The notes: a model not told the origin generated them from the sequence alone. A stretch of DNA of 64,000 nucleotides from Pseudogracilibacillus sp. (GCA_026169815.1 JAPFDT010000027.1:1-64000); one strand, 5' to 3'. Counted from the stretch's first letter, positions 44,219-52,975 are shown. Translations and numbers: made by a program.

Positions 44219-44914
44219 ATGAAGAAAAGAATTCTAATTGTAGATGACGATGTATCGATTGTTACATTACTTACTTATAATATTGAAAAAGCAGGATATC
44301 TAACAGAGATTGCTTATGATGGTAAAGAAGCAATCGAAAAAGCGGAGCAAGATAAATTTGACCTAATTCTGCTTGATGTGATGTTACCAAAAACAGACGG
44401 CATCGAAGTATGTAAACATTTACGCCTTAACAAAATTGAAACACCAATTATAATGTTGACTGCATTAAGTGATGAATTTGATAAAATACTCGGTTTGGAA
44501 TTAGGTGCAGACGACTACATTACAAAACCATTTAGTATAAGAGAGATCATTGTGCGTATTAAAGTTATTTTAAGAAGAGTAAATAAAGTAACTGAACATA
44601 TAGATATACCGATTAAGTTTGGTGATTTAACTATTTACCCAGATAGGTATGAAGCCGAATTACATCAAAATATTATCAGTTTTACACGTAAAGAATTTGA
44701 ACTCTTAGTTTATCTTGCAGAACATAAAAATATGGTACTCTCAAGAAATCAACTTTTAAATGCAGTTTGGGATTATGACTTTGCAGGTGATACGCGAATT
44801 GTTGACGTACATATTAGTCGATTAAGAGACAAAATTGAACCCAATACAAAAAAACCAGTTTATATTAAAACAATTCATGGCTTAGGTTATAAAATGGAGA
44901 TTCCTTTAACATAA
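44219..44914 (+). CDS. phoP: OmpR/PhoP family response regulator, orphan
   Basis: A 231-aa two-component regulator very like B. subtilis PhoP. Receiver: acidic pocket DDD near the start, phosphoacceptor Asp53 in LLDVMLPK, Thr in MLTA and Lys in TKPFS. C-terminal winged helix with SRNQLLNAVWDYDFAGDTRIVDVHISRLRDKIEPN and a TIHGLGYK wing. ATG 44219 puts the phosphoacceptor at residue 53 as in PhoP; ATG 44213 is very close to the GAGGAG. A terminator follows 30 bp later and no phoR kinase gene is adjacent, which is unusual. The Pho boxes of the divergent pst operon support phosphate control. Confidence 0.88.
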   Translation: MKKRILIVDDDVSIVTLLTYNIEKAGYLTEIAYDGKEAIEKAEQDKFDLILLDVMLPKTDGIEVCKHLRLNKIETPIIMLTALSDEFDKILGLELGADDYITKPFSIREIIVRIKVILRRVNKVTEHIDIPIKFGDLTIYPDRYEAELHQNIISFTRKEFELLVYLAEHKNMVLSRNQLLNAVWDYDFAGDTRIVDVHISRLRDKIEPNTKKPVYIKTIHGLGYKMEIPLT

Positions 44915-44940
44915 TTATTTGATACATAATCAAAGTTTAT

Positions 44941-44991
44941 AAAACAAATAGACAAGTAAGAATAACAATTATTACTTGTCTATTTGTTTTA
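44941..44991 (+). terminator. Terminator after the phoP-like gene
   Basis: AAAACAAATAGACAAGTAA / TTACTTGTCTATTTGTTTT arms. The gene-free stretch 44915-45245 otherwise shows only the metQ terminator. Confidence 0.85.
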
Positions 44992-45203
44992 TAATGTTTA
45001 ATCCAATCAAGTAACAAATAACGAAATTATGCTGTTCGTTGAATAAATGCGATGTGAGAATGTACGAAGCATGAATAATTTTTATTTCTAGGAGATGATA
45101 TGCAAAAAAGCAAATGCCTGGGGCAGAGGCGATAGAAATCGGTACTTTGTAATTAATTCCAAAAAGTGTTTACTGTCTTCAAGGCGACCCCCTTCTATAA
45201 ACA

Positions 45204-45240
45204 GAAAAAAATCTGCCTTCATACGAAGACAGATTTTCCT
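45204..45240 (-). terminator. Terminator of the MetQ-like gene
   Basis: AAAAAAATCTG-CTTC / GAAG-CAGATTTT arms just downstream of the stop at 45246. Confidence 0.75.
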
Positions 45241-45245
45241 TAATT

Positions 45246-46073
45246 TCATCTAATTTCCTCTGGTATAAACCAATAATCATCTTGATTATGTTCATCCAGA
45301 TACGCTTTAAATTCATCTGATTGATATGCTTCCTTTACAGCTTTTGCCCAATCAGTATCTTTGTTTTTCTCATCAACTACTGCAACAAGTTCTAAATCTT
45401 TTAAAATATCCTCATGTAATAAGCTAGTCGATGCATCCAAGCCTGAAGAATATACGATACTTCCAGGTATAACCCCATAATCTAAATCCTCTAAAGCTCT
45501 TGGTATTTGAGCAGAATCCATTTCTTGTATATCTAAATTGTATTTATTTTCAACAATATTACTTTGCGTTAATTGAACTAAATCTACATCATCTTCTATA
45601 GTAATTAATTCAGCTTTTTCTAACAATGCATATGCTCTTGCAGCATTAGAAGGATCTTTCGGGATACCAATAACATCGCCTTCTTCTATATCATCTAATG
45701 AATCTTTTCTTCCCGGAAAAATACCTGTAGGCACTGTTGGTATCGGAGTAATCTTTGTTAAGTTGGCATTTTTTTCGTTATTGAAATTCTCAAAATATGC
45801 TGTATGTTGATCAACATTTAAATCAATTGATCCTTCATCCAGTGCAATATCAGCTTGGAGTAATTCTGTAAAGTCAGTTGTTTCAATTTCATATCCTTCG
45901 TCCTCTAATATTGGAGCAACTACATCTAAAAACAATTCACTATATGGTCCTGGAGATGTTCCTACCTTAATTGTGGTCTTATTTTCCTCTGTATTCGATG
46001 TATCCGTTCCGCAGGCCGCTAATAATAAAACAGTTAATGCAGTAAAAATGGTCAAAATTCTAGAGACTTTCAT
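45246..46073 (-). CDS. MetQ/NlpA family substrate-binding lipoprotein, orphan
   Basis: A 275-aa lipoprotein with lipobox LLAACG (Cys about residue 20) and an NlpA domain (TIKVGTSPGPYSELF, LDLNVDQHTAYF-type pocket region, PNDPSNAARAL-like IPKDPSNAARAY). Such proteins bind methionine or its derivatives. ATG 46073 follows AAAAGGGGAAAT. The metN and metP partners are absent here and no S-box leader is visible upstream, so it stands alone and its ligand is open. Confidence 0.85.
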   Translation of the reverse strand: MKVSRILTIFTALTVLLLAACGTDTSNTEENKTTIKVGTSPGPYSELFLDVVAPILEDEGYEIETTDFTELLQADIALDEGSIDLNVDQHTAYFENFNNEKNANLTKITPIPTVPTGIFPGRKDSLDDIEEGDVIGIPKDPSNAARAYALLEKAELITIEDDVDLVQLTQSNIVENKYNLDIQEMDSAQIPRALEDLDYGVIPGSIVYSSGLDASTSLLHEDILKDLELVAVVDEKNKDTDWAKAVKEAYQSDEFKAYLDEHNQDDYWFIPEEIR

Positions 46074-46275
46074 TTTATTTCCCCTTTTCATAAATTTAAT
46101 CCATACTTAACAACTCTGTTTTATATGATTTATAAAATATAATACATCTGATTCACATTTAAGTCAAGACTAAAAACAATATAAATAGAGTCCTAAGAAT
46201 TCCAATACTGGTGAAAATGATTATGTTACAGGATAACTATATAGATAATCATTTTCTTATTATCATAACTCAAAA

Positions 46276-46335
46276 TAAAAAGACCTTTGATATCCATATA
46301 CTTTTTAAATGAATGGATATAAAGATCTTTTTTTA
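46276..46335 (-). terminator. Terminator of the aconitase-CxxC operon
   Basis: AAAAAGACCTTTGATATCCAT / ATGGATATAAAGATCTTTTTTT arms downstream of the small zinc-finger gene. Confidence 0.8.
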
Positions 46336-46374
46336 TGTGCTAATAATGAATTAAATACATAGTAGAATCTTCAA

Positions 46375-46536
46375 CTAATCAAGTAATCGATTGTTCTCGT
46401 CTGTATGCATCACTTTTGTTTCACTTGCATCATTTACTTTGCCTCTCCCATGGCATACACTACATTGATATTGCCAACCTTCATCATCGACTTGTTTACC
46501 TGTACCATCACATGCAATACATGTTCTTTCAGCCAT
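46375..46536 (-). CDS. Small CxxCxGxG zinc-finger protein
   Basis: A 53-aa protein too short for routine gene calls: MAERTCIACDGTGKQ and CSVCHGRGKV give two DnaJ-type CxxCxGxG knuckles (about residues 6-13 and 25-32) that can hold one zinc ion; the tail is polar. An AAAGGGTG RBS precedes the ATG. It starts 21 bp after the aconitase stop and shares its terminator. Bacilli have many such mini-proteins, probably folding or metal-related; function unknown. Confidence 0.75.
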   Translation of the reverse strand: MAERTCIACDGTGKQVDDEGWQYQCSVCHGRGKVNDASETKVMHTDENNRLLD

Positions 46537-46557
46537 ATTTTTCACCCTTTATTTTAA

Positions 46558-48498
46558 TTAAGTTTTCGTGCGTTGATTTGCTTTTACCCAGTTAATTAAT
46601 CCACCTGCAATCATCACATCTAGTTGTCGTTCTGACATAGCATGTCGAACTAGAATAGGCGTATCTTTTCCCTTTATTTCTACGTAAAATTCCTTACTAC
46701 TTGTAATTTTATCTTTTACATCATTAATTTTTAATACATCGCCTTGTTCCAGCCGCTCGTAATCCGCTTCATCAACAAAAGTAATTGGTAAAATGCCAAA
46801 GTTCACGAGGTTTTGCCAATGTATTCGTGCAAAATCTTTCACTAAGGCTACTTGTAACCCTAAAAAACGAGGAGCTAATGCTGCATGTTCTCGGCTTGAA
46901 CCTTGGCCATAGTTAAAGCCACCAACAATCGCATGTGGCTTACCTTTCGTTCGTTCATAATACGTTGGATCAACAATTTCGAACGTAAACTTACTAATTT
47001 CCGGTAAATTACTTCGATACGGCAAGACGCGCGCACCACCGGCTAAAATTTCATCTGTTGAGATGTTATCACCCATTTTTAGAAAAATCGGCACTTCCAA
47101 ATGTTGTGGCAATACTTCCATATGCGGAATCGACGCGATATTCGGCCCTTTTTCTAACGTTACTTGTTTGGCATCTTCAATAGGCAATGGTGTTTCTAAT
47201 AATTGATCCCCTTTTGGTTGGTTCGGTTCTTTAATTTTCGGCACCTTCATATCAATTGTACGTGGATCTGTAATAACACCTGTCAAAGCTGATGCTGCCG
47301 CTGTTTCTGGACTGCATAAATAAACACTATCTTCTCTCGTTCCGGAACGACCAGGGAAATTTCTCGGTGTCGTCCGTAAACTATTTCTTCCTGAAGCTGG
47401 CGCTTGCCCCATTCCGATACAACCATTACACCCAGCTTGGTGAAGTCTAGCCCCTGCCGATAAAAAACGCTCAATATAACTCGCGTCAACTAATTGAACG
47501 AGCATGCGTCGCGAACTTGGATTAATATCTAGTGACACATTCGGCGCGATTGTTTTATTCGCAACTATTTCAGCAGCAATTGCAAAATCCCGATAACCTG
47601 GATTAGCAGAAGAACCGATGTATGATTGATAAATTGGTGTACCAGCAACTTCAGTGACAGGAACAACATTTCCAGGACTTGAAGGTTTTGCAATAAGTGG
47701 TTCTAATTCCGATAAGTTAATTTCTTCTTCGATATCATATGTTGCATCTTTGTCTGCAATTAGTTCAATCCAATCTTCTTCCCGACCTTGCGCTGTTAAA
47801 TATCGCTTAATTTCTTTATCCGATGGAAAAACTGTTCCCGTCGCACCAAGCTCAGCTCCCATATTCGCAATGACGTGACGATCCATTGCCGATAAATGAT
47901 CCAGTCCTGGACCATAATATTCAATTACTTTTCCGACGGCTCCTTTTACATCATGCCTGCGAAGCAACTCTAAAATAACATCTTTCGCACTGATCCAATC
48001 AGGCAGTTTTCCAGTTAATCGAATTCCCCATACTTGTGGCATTGTCACATAAAATGGCTCCCCTGCAATCGCCATAGCTACATCCATCCCACCTGCCCCC
48101 ATTGCCAGCATACCCATACACCCATTTGCACACGTATGGCTATCAGAACCAAGCAATGTTTTTCCTGGTTTAGCTAAGCTTTGCATGTGAACAGGATGAC
48201 TCACTCCATTTCCAGGCTGACTATAGTAAAAACCGAAACGTCGAGCAGCACTTTGTAAAAAAAGGTGATCATCTGGATTTTTATAATCAACTTGAATTAA
48301 ATTATGATCAACATATTGTGCCGAAGCTTCTGTTTTCACACGTTCAATGCCCATTGCTTCAAGCTCTAACATGACCATTGTTCCTGTCGCATCTTGTGTT
48401 AATGTTTGATCAATTTTCAATCCAATCTCTTCACCAGGTTCCATCTGGCCTGATACGAGATGATCCGAAATAATTTTTTCCGTCACATTTTTCCCCAT
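46558..48498 (-). CDS. Aconitate hydratase (646-aa type)
   Basis: Isomerises citrate and isocitrate through a [4Fe-4S] cluster. The protein has cluster Cys ligands in GSDSHTCANGCMG (about residue 120) and in HQAGCNGCIGMG (about 360), SGRNSLRTTPRNFPGRSG, and a C-terminal swivel domain with GDNISTDEI and GSSREHAAL. It is the short Aquifex/mitochondrial-like class rather than the about 900-aa CitB of B. subtilis, so it may be a second aconitase or act on a related substrate. ATG 48498 has AAGGAGG 11 nt upstream; the frame is open to 48543. Confidence 0.85.
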   Translation of the reverse strand: MGKNVTEKIISDHLVSGQMEPGEEIGLKIDQTLTQDATGTMVMLELEAMGIERVKTEASAQYVDHNLIQVDYKNPDDHLFLQSAARRFGFYYSQPGNGVSHPVHMQSLAKPGKTLLGSDSHTCANGCMGMLAMGAGGMDVAMAIAGEPFYVTMPQVWGIRLTGKLPDWISAKDVILELLRRHDVKGAVGKVIEYYGPGLDHLSAMDRHVIANMGAELGATGTVFPSDKEIKRYLTAQGREEDWIELIADKDATYDIEEEINLSELEPLIAKPSSPGNVVPVTEVAGTPIYQSYIGSSANPGYRDFAIAAEIVANKTIAPNVSLDINPSSRRMLVQLVDASYIERFLSAGARLHQAGCNGCIGMGQAPASGRNSLRTTPRNFPGRSGTREDSVYLCSPETAAASALTGVITDPRTIDMKVPKIKEPNQPKGDQLLETPLPIEDAKQVTLEKGPNIASIPHMEVLPQHLEVPIFLKMGDNISTDEILAGGARVLPYRSNLPEISKFTFEIVDPTYYERTKGKPHAIVGGFNYGQGSSREHAALAPRFLGLQVALVKDFARIHWQNLVNFGILPITFVDEADYERLEQGDVLKINDVKDKITSSKEFYVEIKGKDTPILVRHAMSERQLDVMIAGGLINWVKANQRTKT

Positions 48499-48630
48499 CG
48501 AAGTTAATTCCTCCTTAGCGTGTTTCATCTCGTATATTTTCACCTAATAAAGTGGAAATATACGAAATAGATCTTACTTTTCATATTATTTTTTGGTATT
48601 TAGAAACATTTAAATTAGAAAGCAAAATCT

Positions 48631-48792
48631 CGGGCGGGGGAGCAAAATTCAGAGCGCGAGAGCAAATACAGGAGCGGGAGAGCAATATTCAGAGCGGGAG
48701 AGCAATATTCAGAACGCGAGAGCAAATACAGGAGCGCGAGAGCAAAATTCAGAGCGGGAGAGCAAATTACAGAGCAGGAGAGCAAAATTCAG
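48631..48792. repeat. Second tandem array of diverged 20-bp repeats
   Basis: Eight consecutive 20-bp units vary around AGAGCGGGAGAGCAAAATTC; AGAGCAA or GGAGCAA is kept in each unit. It shares the GGGAGAGCAA core with the array at 1-136. It lies between the aconitase start and the rhodanese gene, in the gap 48499-48872, which holds nothing else. Confidence 0.9.
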
Positions 48793-48872
48793 TTTTTAAT
48801 TTTTTATAAAATATCTATCCATTGGAAAATAAAGGCAGACAACCATATAAGTGAACGAATGGTAGATGACGT

Positions 48873-49196
48873 TTATGATTTACCTTCTGTTTCACCAGTC
48901 CACTGAATCATTCCTGGAATAACATTATACACTTTAGAAAAACCTAAATTCGTTAACTGTCTTGCTGCAACGTCGCTACGGTTTCCTGTACGACAAATGA
49001 TATATACTTCTTTATCCTTTGATAACTCATCTGCCCGTGCTTCTAATTCACCTAATGGAATATTTTTTGACGTTGGTACATGACTGAACGCATATTCTGT
49101 TTCTTCTCTTACATCAAGTACAATCATATCTTTATTTGCAGTGATTTTTTCATTAACTTCTTCATTGCTTGCAATATATGGATGGTTCTTAAACAT
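48873..49196 (-). CDS. Rhodanese-like domain protein
   Basis: A 107-aa single-domain rhodanese with the active-site loop IICRTGNRS (Cys about residue 73) and the CH2A-like VLDVREETEY. It transfers sulfane sulfur to thiophilic acceptors. GGAG lies about 8 nt before the ATG. Directly upstream on the same strand are the decayed tusA and dsrE genes, so it is probably the surviving member of a sulfur-transfer operon. Confidence 0.9.
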   Translation of the reverse strand: MFKNHPYIASNEEVNEKITANKDMIVLDVREETEYAFSHVPTSKNIPLGELEARADELSKDKEVYIICRTGNRSDVAARQLTNLGFSKVYNVIPGMIQWTGETEGKS

Positions 49197-49214
49197 ATCA
49201 TCATCTCCACTCGA

Positions 49215-49438
49215 TTTTTTAATAATGCTTTAACGTTTCGTTTTCTTCAACTGTTCCTAAATATTGATTTCCTGTACTCTTTACCCATACTTCAATATCA
49301 GCTGTTAATTCACGATCTGTCACTTATACTGCTAACAACATCGCCAATCATTAAAGCTTTCATTTCATTGCGCATTTTTACAATTGGGATTGGATAAGCT
49401 AATCCTTTTTCGTCCAATACAACATCTATTTTCACATT
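49215..49438 (-). pseudogene. Decayed TusA-family sulfur carrier
   Basis: Frame 1 reads MKIDVVLDEKGLAYPIPIVK..., then runs into a stop; a second frame continues TDRELTADIEVWVKSTGNQ... to the end. TusA proteins have the active Cys in GLACPMP; here it is Tyr. So the gene has both a frameshift near 49322 and loss of the active-site Cys. Confidence 0.75.
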
Positions 49439-49479
49439 CTTAATCTATCACTCTTGTACAGTAGCCTCATTTAAATGAA

Positions 49480-49632
49480 TCAGTTAACGTTCCCTTCTTC
49501 CGCATCACTTAAATATGCACCCACTCCTGCATATTCAATATTATCTAATAAATTTTCTTCCTGTAATCCGAGTAAGTCCATTGTCATATTCACCACTAAA
49601 TAATATGATTGTTGCCTTTTTTGTTTCCAACT
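49480..49632 (-). pseudogene. Decayed DsrE-family gene, internally deleted
   Basis: One frame carries a DsrE-like N-terminus (KKATIILFSGEYD), and the overlapping frame carries a typical C-terminus (NMTMDLLGLQEENLL ... GAYLSDAEEGNVN). About two thirds of the gene between them is missing. No credible start codon remains. Confidence 0.65.
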
Positions 49633-49653
49633 AACATTTCGGTTTGTTAATAT

Positions 49654-49706
49654 AAAAATAAAGCTTATAAGGAAGCAACTTTACTTCCCTACAAGCTTTA
49701 TTTATA
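49654..49706 (-). terminator. Terminator of the LPXTG protein gene
   Basis: AAATAAAGCTT...GGAAG / CTTCC...AAGCTTTATTT arms. Confidence 0.75.
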
Positions 49707-49729
49707 TGGAAAAAATTTAAGCAGATATT

Positions 49730-51685
49730 TTATTTTACACTCTTTCTTTTACGAGTAAATAATCCTGCAACACCAGCTACTATGGCCATAAATCCACCTA
49801 ATAACCAGTTGTACGTATCTGTCGCAGTATTTGGTAACGTATTATCATCATCAGACTTCACAACTGCAGTGCCATCCTCTACTTTATCGTCTCCTTCTTC
49901 TACGTTAATAGAAGAATCTTCTTCATCTACAAAAACTCCATATGTTGAAAAATGACTCAATTTTGTAGTAATAGTATTATTTTGTTTATCTGTTGTTCCA
50001 CCTTTGTCTTCCCACATATTTGTATCTTCATTTAAGTAATAAATTGCAACGTTTTCGTTAACTGCATCTTTATCAACACCTAATGTTAACTCATAATCTT
50101 CTTTTGGTTCTTCTGCACCTTCTGGAAGAATGATATCTACATCAATAATATCACCAGCTTCTTTCATGCCTAATGCAGTTACTTCGTCATTTTTTGAAAT
50201 TATTACTTCAGTTCCCTCAGGTAAATCATTCGGTAATAGGATAGATATATCTGTATCCTCTACGTTTAACAATTGGCCTTTTTCTACAGAAACTTTATCG
50301 CCTAATTGAACAGTTAATGATTTAGCTGGACTACCTCCGTCGCCATTGTCGTCGCCGTCATCTCCGTCGTTGCCGTCATCTCCGTCGTTGCCGTCATCTC
50401 CGTCGTTGCCGTCATCTCCATCGTCGCCGTCATCTCCGTCATCTCCATCGTCGCCGTCATCTCCGTCGTCGCCATCGTCGCCGTTGTCTCCATCATCTCC
50501 GTCGTCGCCGTTATCTCCGTCGTCTCCATCGTCGCCGTCGTCGCCATCATCTCCGTCGTCGCCGTCATCGCCGTCATCTCCGTCGTCGCCGTCATCTCCG
50601 TCATCTCCGTCGTCGCCGTCATCTCCGTCGTCGCCATCGTCGCCGTTGTCTCCATCATCTCCGTCGTCGCCGTCATCTCCATCGTCTCCATCATCTCCGT
50701 CGTCGCCGTCATCGCCGTCATCGCCATCGTCGCCGTTGTCTCCATCATCGCCGTCGTCGCCGTCATCTCCATCGTCTCCATCATCTCCGTCGTCGCCGTC
50801 GTCGCCGTCATCGCCGTCGTCGCCGTCATCTCCGTCGTCGCCGTTATCTCCGTCGTCTCCATCGTCGCCGTCGTCGCCATCATCTCCGTCGTCGCCGTCA
50901 TCTCCGTCGTCGCCGTCATCTCCGTCGTCGCCGTCATCGTCTTCTCCATCTGTAATTTCCAAGTCTACTTCATAAGTACCTGAGACATCATTCAGGTTTA
51001 CTCCACTACCTTCAGCTAGACCAGCTAGGTTAAATGTATATATACCATTATATAATGCACTTTCATCTTTTACGACGATTGGTGCATTGAATGAATAGAA
51101 ATTTATACCTTCTTCTAAATCAAATTCATTATCAACCATAAACTGATATAGATCATATTCAATACTGTTAGTTGCTTGATTTACAGTAACATAATCACGT
51201 ACATTGTCCTCTTCTCCTGAAATTGACCTATTTTCCCCATCTTTATCGACTATATTACCTGTTAAAACAAATTTACCATATCTATTCGGATCGTCACCAT
51301 TACCTTTTAAATGTTTTTCTAAATTTGAATCCTCTGATAAATGAGATAATTCCTCAGGTAATTGTACTACAATTGTAAAAGCATCTTTATCATGAAAAGT
51401 TAACTTTCCCTCAGGTGATCCGTATATAATATGTCTAGTTTCTTCATAGTCTTCACTATAGTAACTATTAGCGTAAGTAAGTGAATCTTTAAATTCTAAT
51501 AAATTATCCGTCGCTGCATGAACAACAGACGTATTTAGTACGTTTGGAAATCCACTATCACTTAAGACACTTGGTGCCACTGGTGTACTGAATGCGAATG
51601 TTGTTGCAATTGCAATCCCTGCGATACGTTTTGCATATCGTTTTCGATTTTGATTCATTTTTGCTTTGTAATCATATTTCTTCAC
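49730..51685 (-). CDS. LPXTG-anchored surface protein with Asp-Gly-Asp repeats
   Basis: A 651-aa cell-wall protein. N-terminal basic stretch and hydrophobic signal (KRIAGIAIATTFAFS, cleavage near VHAA), an unrecognised domain (about residues 58-245), about 200 residues of uninterrupted Asp-Gly-Asp tripeptides with a few Asn (about 247-450), a beta-rich domain ending LSHFSTYGVFV, then sorting signal LPNTA, membrane helix and KRKSVK. Function unknown; the repeat is very acidic and could bind calcium or serve as an extended stalk. GTG 51685 has GAGAAGG about 8 nt upstream; the frame is open to 51709. No sortase gene is in the window. Confidence 0.85.
   Translation of the reverse strand: MKKYDYKAKMNQNRKRYAKRIAGIAIATTFAFSTPVAPSVLSDSGFPNVLNTSVVHAATDNLLEFKDSLTYANSYYSEDYEETRHIIYGSPEGKLTFHDKDAFTIVVQLPEELSHLSEDSNLEKHLKGNGDDPNRYGKFVLTGNIVDKDGENRSISGEEDNVRDYVTVNQATNSIEYDLYQFMVDNEFDLEEGINFYSFNAPIVVKDESALYNGIYTFNLAGLAEGSGVNLNDVSGTYEVDLEITDGEDDDGDDGDDGDDGDDGDDGDDGDDGDDGDDGDNGDDGDDGDDGDDGDDGDDGDDGDDGDDGDDGDDGDNGDDGDDGDDGDDGDDGDDGDDGDDGDDGDNGDDGDDGDDGDDGDDGDDGDDGDDGDDGDDGDDGDDGDDGDDGDNGDDGDDGDNGDDGDDGDDGDDGDDGDDGDDGDDGNDGDDGNDGDDGNDGDDGDDNGDGGSPAKSLTVQLGDKVSVEKGQLLNVEDTDISILLPNDLPEGTEVIISKNDEVTALGMKEAGDIIDVDIILPEGAEEPKEDYELTLGVDKDAVNENVAIYYLNEDTNMWEDKGGTTDKQNNTITTKLSHFSTYGVFVDEEDSSINVEEGDDKVEDGTAVVKSDDDNTLPNTATDTYNWLLGGFMAIVAGVAGLFTRKRKSVK
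50337..50948. repeat. Coding 9-bp repeat tract in the LPXTG gene
   Basis: About 600 bp of near-perfect GAC-GGA/GGC-GAT/GAC 9-mers encode Asp-Gly-Asp. Synonymous variants (GGA/GGC, GAT/GAC) form larger periodic blocks, showing repeated duplication. All three minus frames and one plus frame are open because of composition. Confidence 0.95.
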
Positions 51686-52101
51686 TATGTAATCCTTCTC
51701 CCTTATCAATTAATCTTTTAAAAACAATTGAGTCTAGCATACTACACAGGAAAAACCATCGTCAATATGATAATTTACACAGTATATTTGTTATACTTTT
51801 CCAGAAATTTTATAATTATTTTATAATTCAGCTATCTTTTTTCCGAAAATTGGCATTATGAACTATATATAAATAAGTTTATAGTCCTTTTTTAAATTCA
51901 ACTATAAAAAATTTCTAGACTAAAGTTTTTTTATTTATATGAATAAAATATAATGGTTTCTGATAGATCCAGTGATTATATGGTATTACGATTATAATTA
52001 AAAAGATCTAAAAATCTACTAATACAAGGTAGATAAAGTTCGTATTATACTTTTATAAAATACAAAGTAGTGCTATGAAAGTAAAAGTTCAATTATAAAC
52101 T

Positions 52102-52133
52102 ATTACGGATTAATAATGACATTAATCCGTAAT
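52102..52133. other. Perfect 13-bp inverted repeat
   Basis: ATTACGGATTAAT / ATTAATCCGTAAT with a 6-base spacer, not followed by a T-run. In the gap 51686-52546 this, the hairpin at 52206 and the relic at 52292 are all that is seen. Confidence 0.6.
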
Positions 52134-52205
52134 TAAGAGACGGGTAGGACTAAGTATTTGTGATAAAGATACCAGTAAAGAAGTAATGAAAATTTCCAAA
52201 TAAAT

Positions 52206-52264
52206 AACACGTATCACTTATAAAATATCAATGGATGATTTCGTAAATGATACGTGTTTTTATT
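52206..52264 (+). terminator. Isolated terminator-like hairpin
   Basis: AACACGTATCA / TGATACGTGTTTTTATT arms; no gene clearly precedes it on the plus strand. Confidence 0.5.
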
Positions 52265-52291
52265 ATAAAAATATTTTTCATATAGTTATGT

Positions 52292-52515
52292 TCTTCTTAA
52301 CGATAACGATTTAAAACGGTTAAAAATGATTTGGTATATTTTAAACGATCTTGCACGACTTAGTTCTTTCAACATTGTCATCAAACCGAAGATTCGTATC
52401 GATGAATTATCTCTCGTTCCTTCATACTCTTGCTTCGTTTCTTCTAATACCTCTTTTTCAATTAGTACTTAGTCGTTCATCGTGTCTGTAGTTGCTTTAA
52501 TGAGTTGATCAATTG
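52292..52515 (-). pseudogene. Possible DUF1641 protein relic
   Basis: A minus-strand frame reads TIDQLIKATTDTMND, a stop, then EKEVLEETKQEYEGTRDNS and SIRIFGLMTMLKELSR to a final stop. The segment resembles the C-terminal FDLMKALKDP motif of DUF1641 proteins, which often accompany sulfide:quinone or formate oxidoreductases. The match is short; no start is present. Confidence 0.35.
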
Positions 52516-52546
52516 TACGTAAAAGTATGAACTACTTCTTATTGTT

Positions 52547-52975
52547 TTAATTAACTAGTTTGTTTAACCAGGTAAGCAATATAGGGATCTCATCATTATA
52601 AATTGTAGCTATGACACTTTTTCCATCTGTTATGAACAAGGAATCCAAAGGTACATTATTTGCCTCTACGACTTCAGATATTCCACTATCCGGCCAATTT
52701 GTTCCACATAAAAAGGGCGGCTCTACTCCAACTAAAAATTTCGAAGGATCCTTTTCTAGCTGGGAAATCAGCTTGTGATCGACATTATAACCTTCAAATT
52801 CATAGATTTGATTGTTTACTTCTGTGATAATTGTTAGTTCATATAATGATGTTCTAAACAGTCTTTTTTGTTCTTTAATGTCAGGTCTAATTTTGAATTG
52901 TGCTTCTTTTAGTTTTAGAGGTTTAGTATTTTCTACACGACAAGTCGCTTGTTCTAAATCCATAGTCACTTTCAT
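52547..52975 (-). CDS. Hypothetical protein
   Basis: A 142-aa soluble protein with no family I recognise. It begins MKVTMDLEQATCRVENT and has a mixed alpha/beta look, with a conserved-looking PPFLCGTNWPDSG segment about residues 84-97 and a hydrophobic C-terminus. ATG 52975 has AAGGAATGAG upstream; the frame is open to 53020. It stands alone among gene relics, so it may itself be an orphan acquisition. Confidence 0.5.
   Translation of the reverse strand: MKVTMDLEQATCRVENTKPLKLKEAQFKIRPDIKEQKRLFRTSLYELTIITEVNNQIYEFEGYNVDHKLISQLEKDPSKFLVGVEPPFLCGTNWPDSGISEVVEANNVPLDSLFITDGKSVIATIYNDEIPILLTWLNKLVN

Noticed and set aside
46074-46374. SAM (S-box) riboswitch before the MetQ-like gene
   Set aside because: The upstream region lacks the S-box core motifs; only the downstream-operon terminator is visible.
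48552-48809. Plus-strand open frame over the second 20-bp array
   Set aside because: The frame arises from the tandem repeats (REQIQERES-like units); no RBS or homology.
50314-50949. Minus-strand frame coding Met-Thr-Ala-Thr-type repeats
   Set aside because: Shifted reading of the same 9-bp repeat inside the LPXTG gene; no separate start signals.
50346-50975. Plus-strand open frame coding Ser-Pro-Ser repeats
   Set aside because: It is the reverse complement of the Asp-Gly-Asp repeat; it stays open only because of composition and lacks a convincing RBS.
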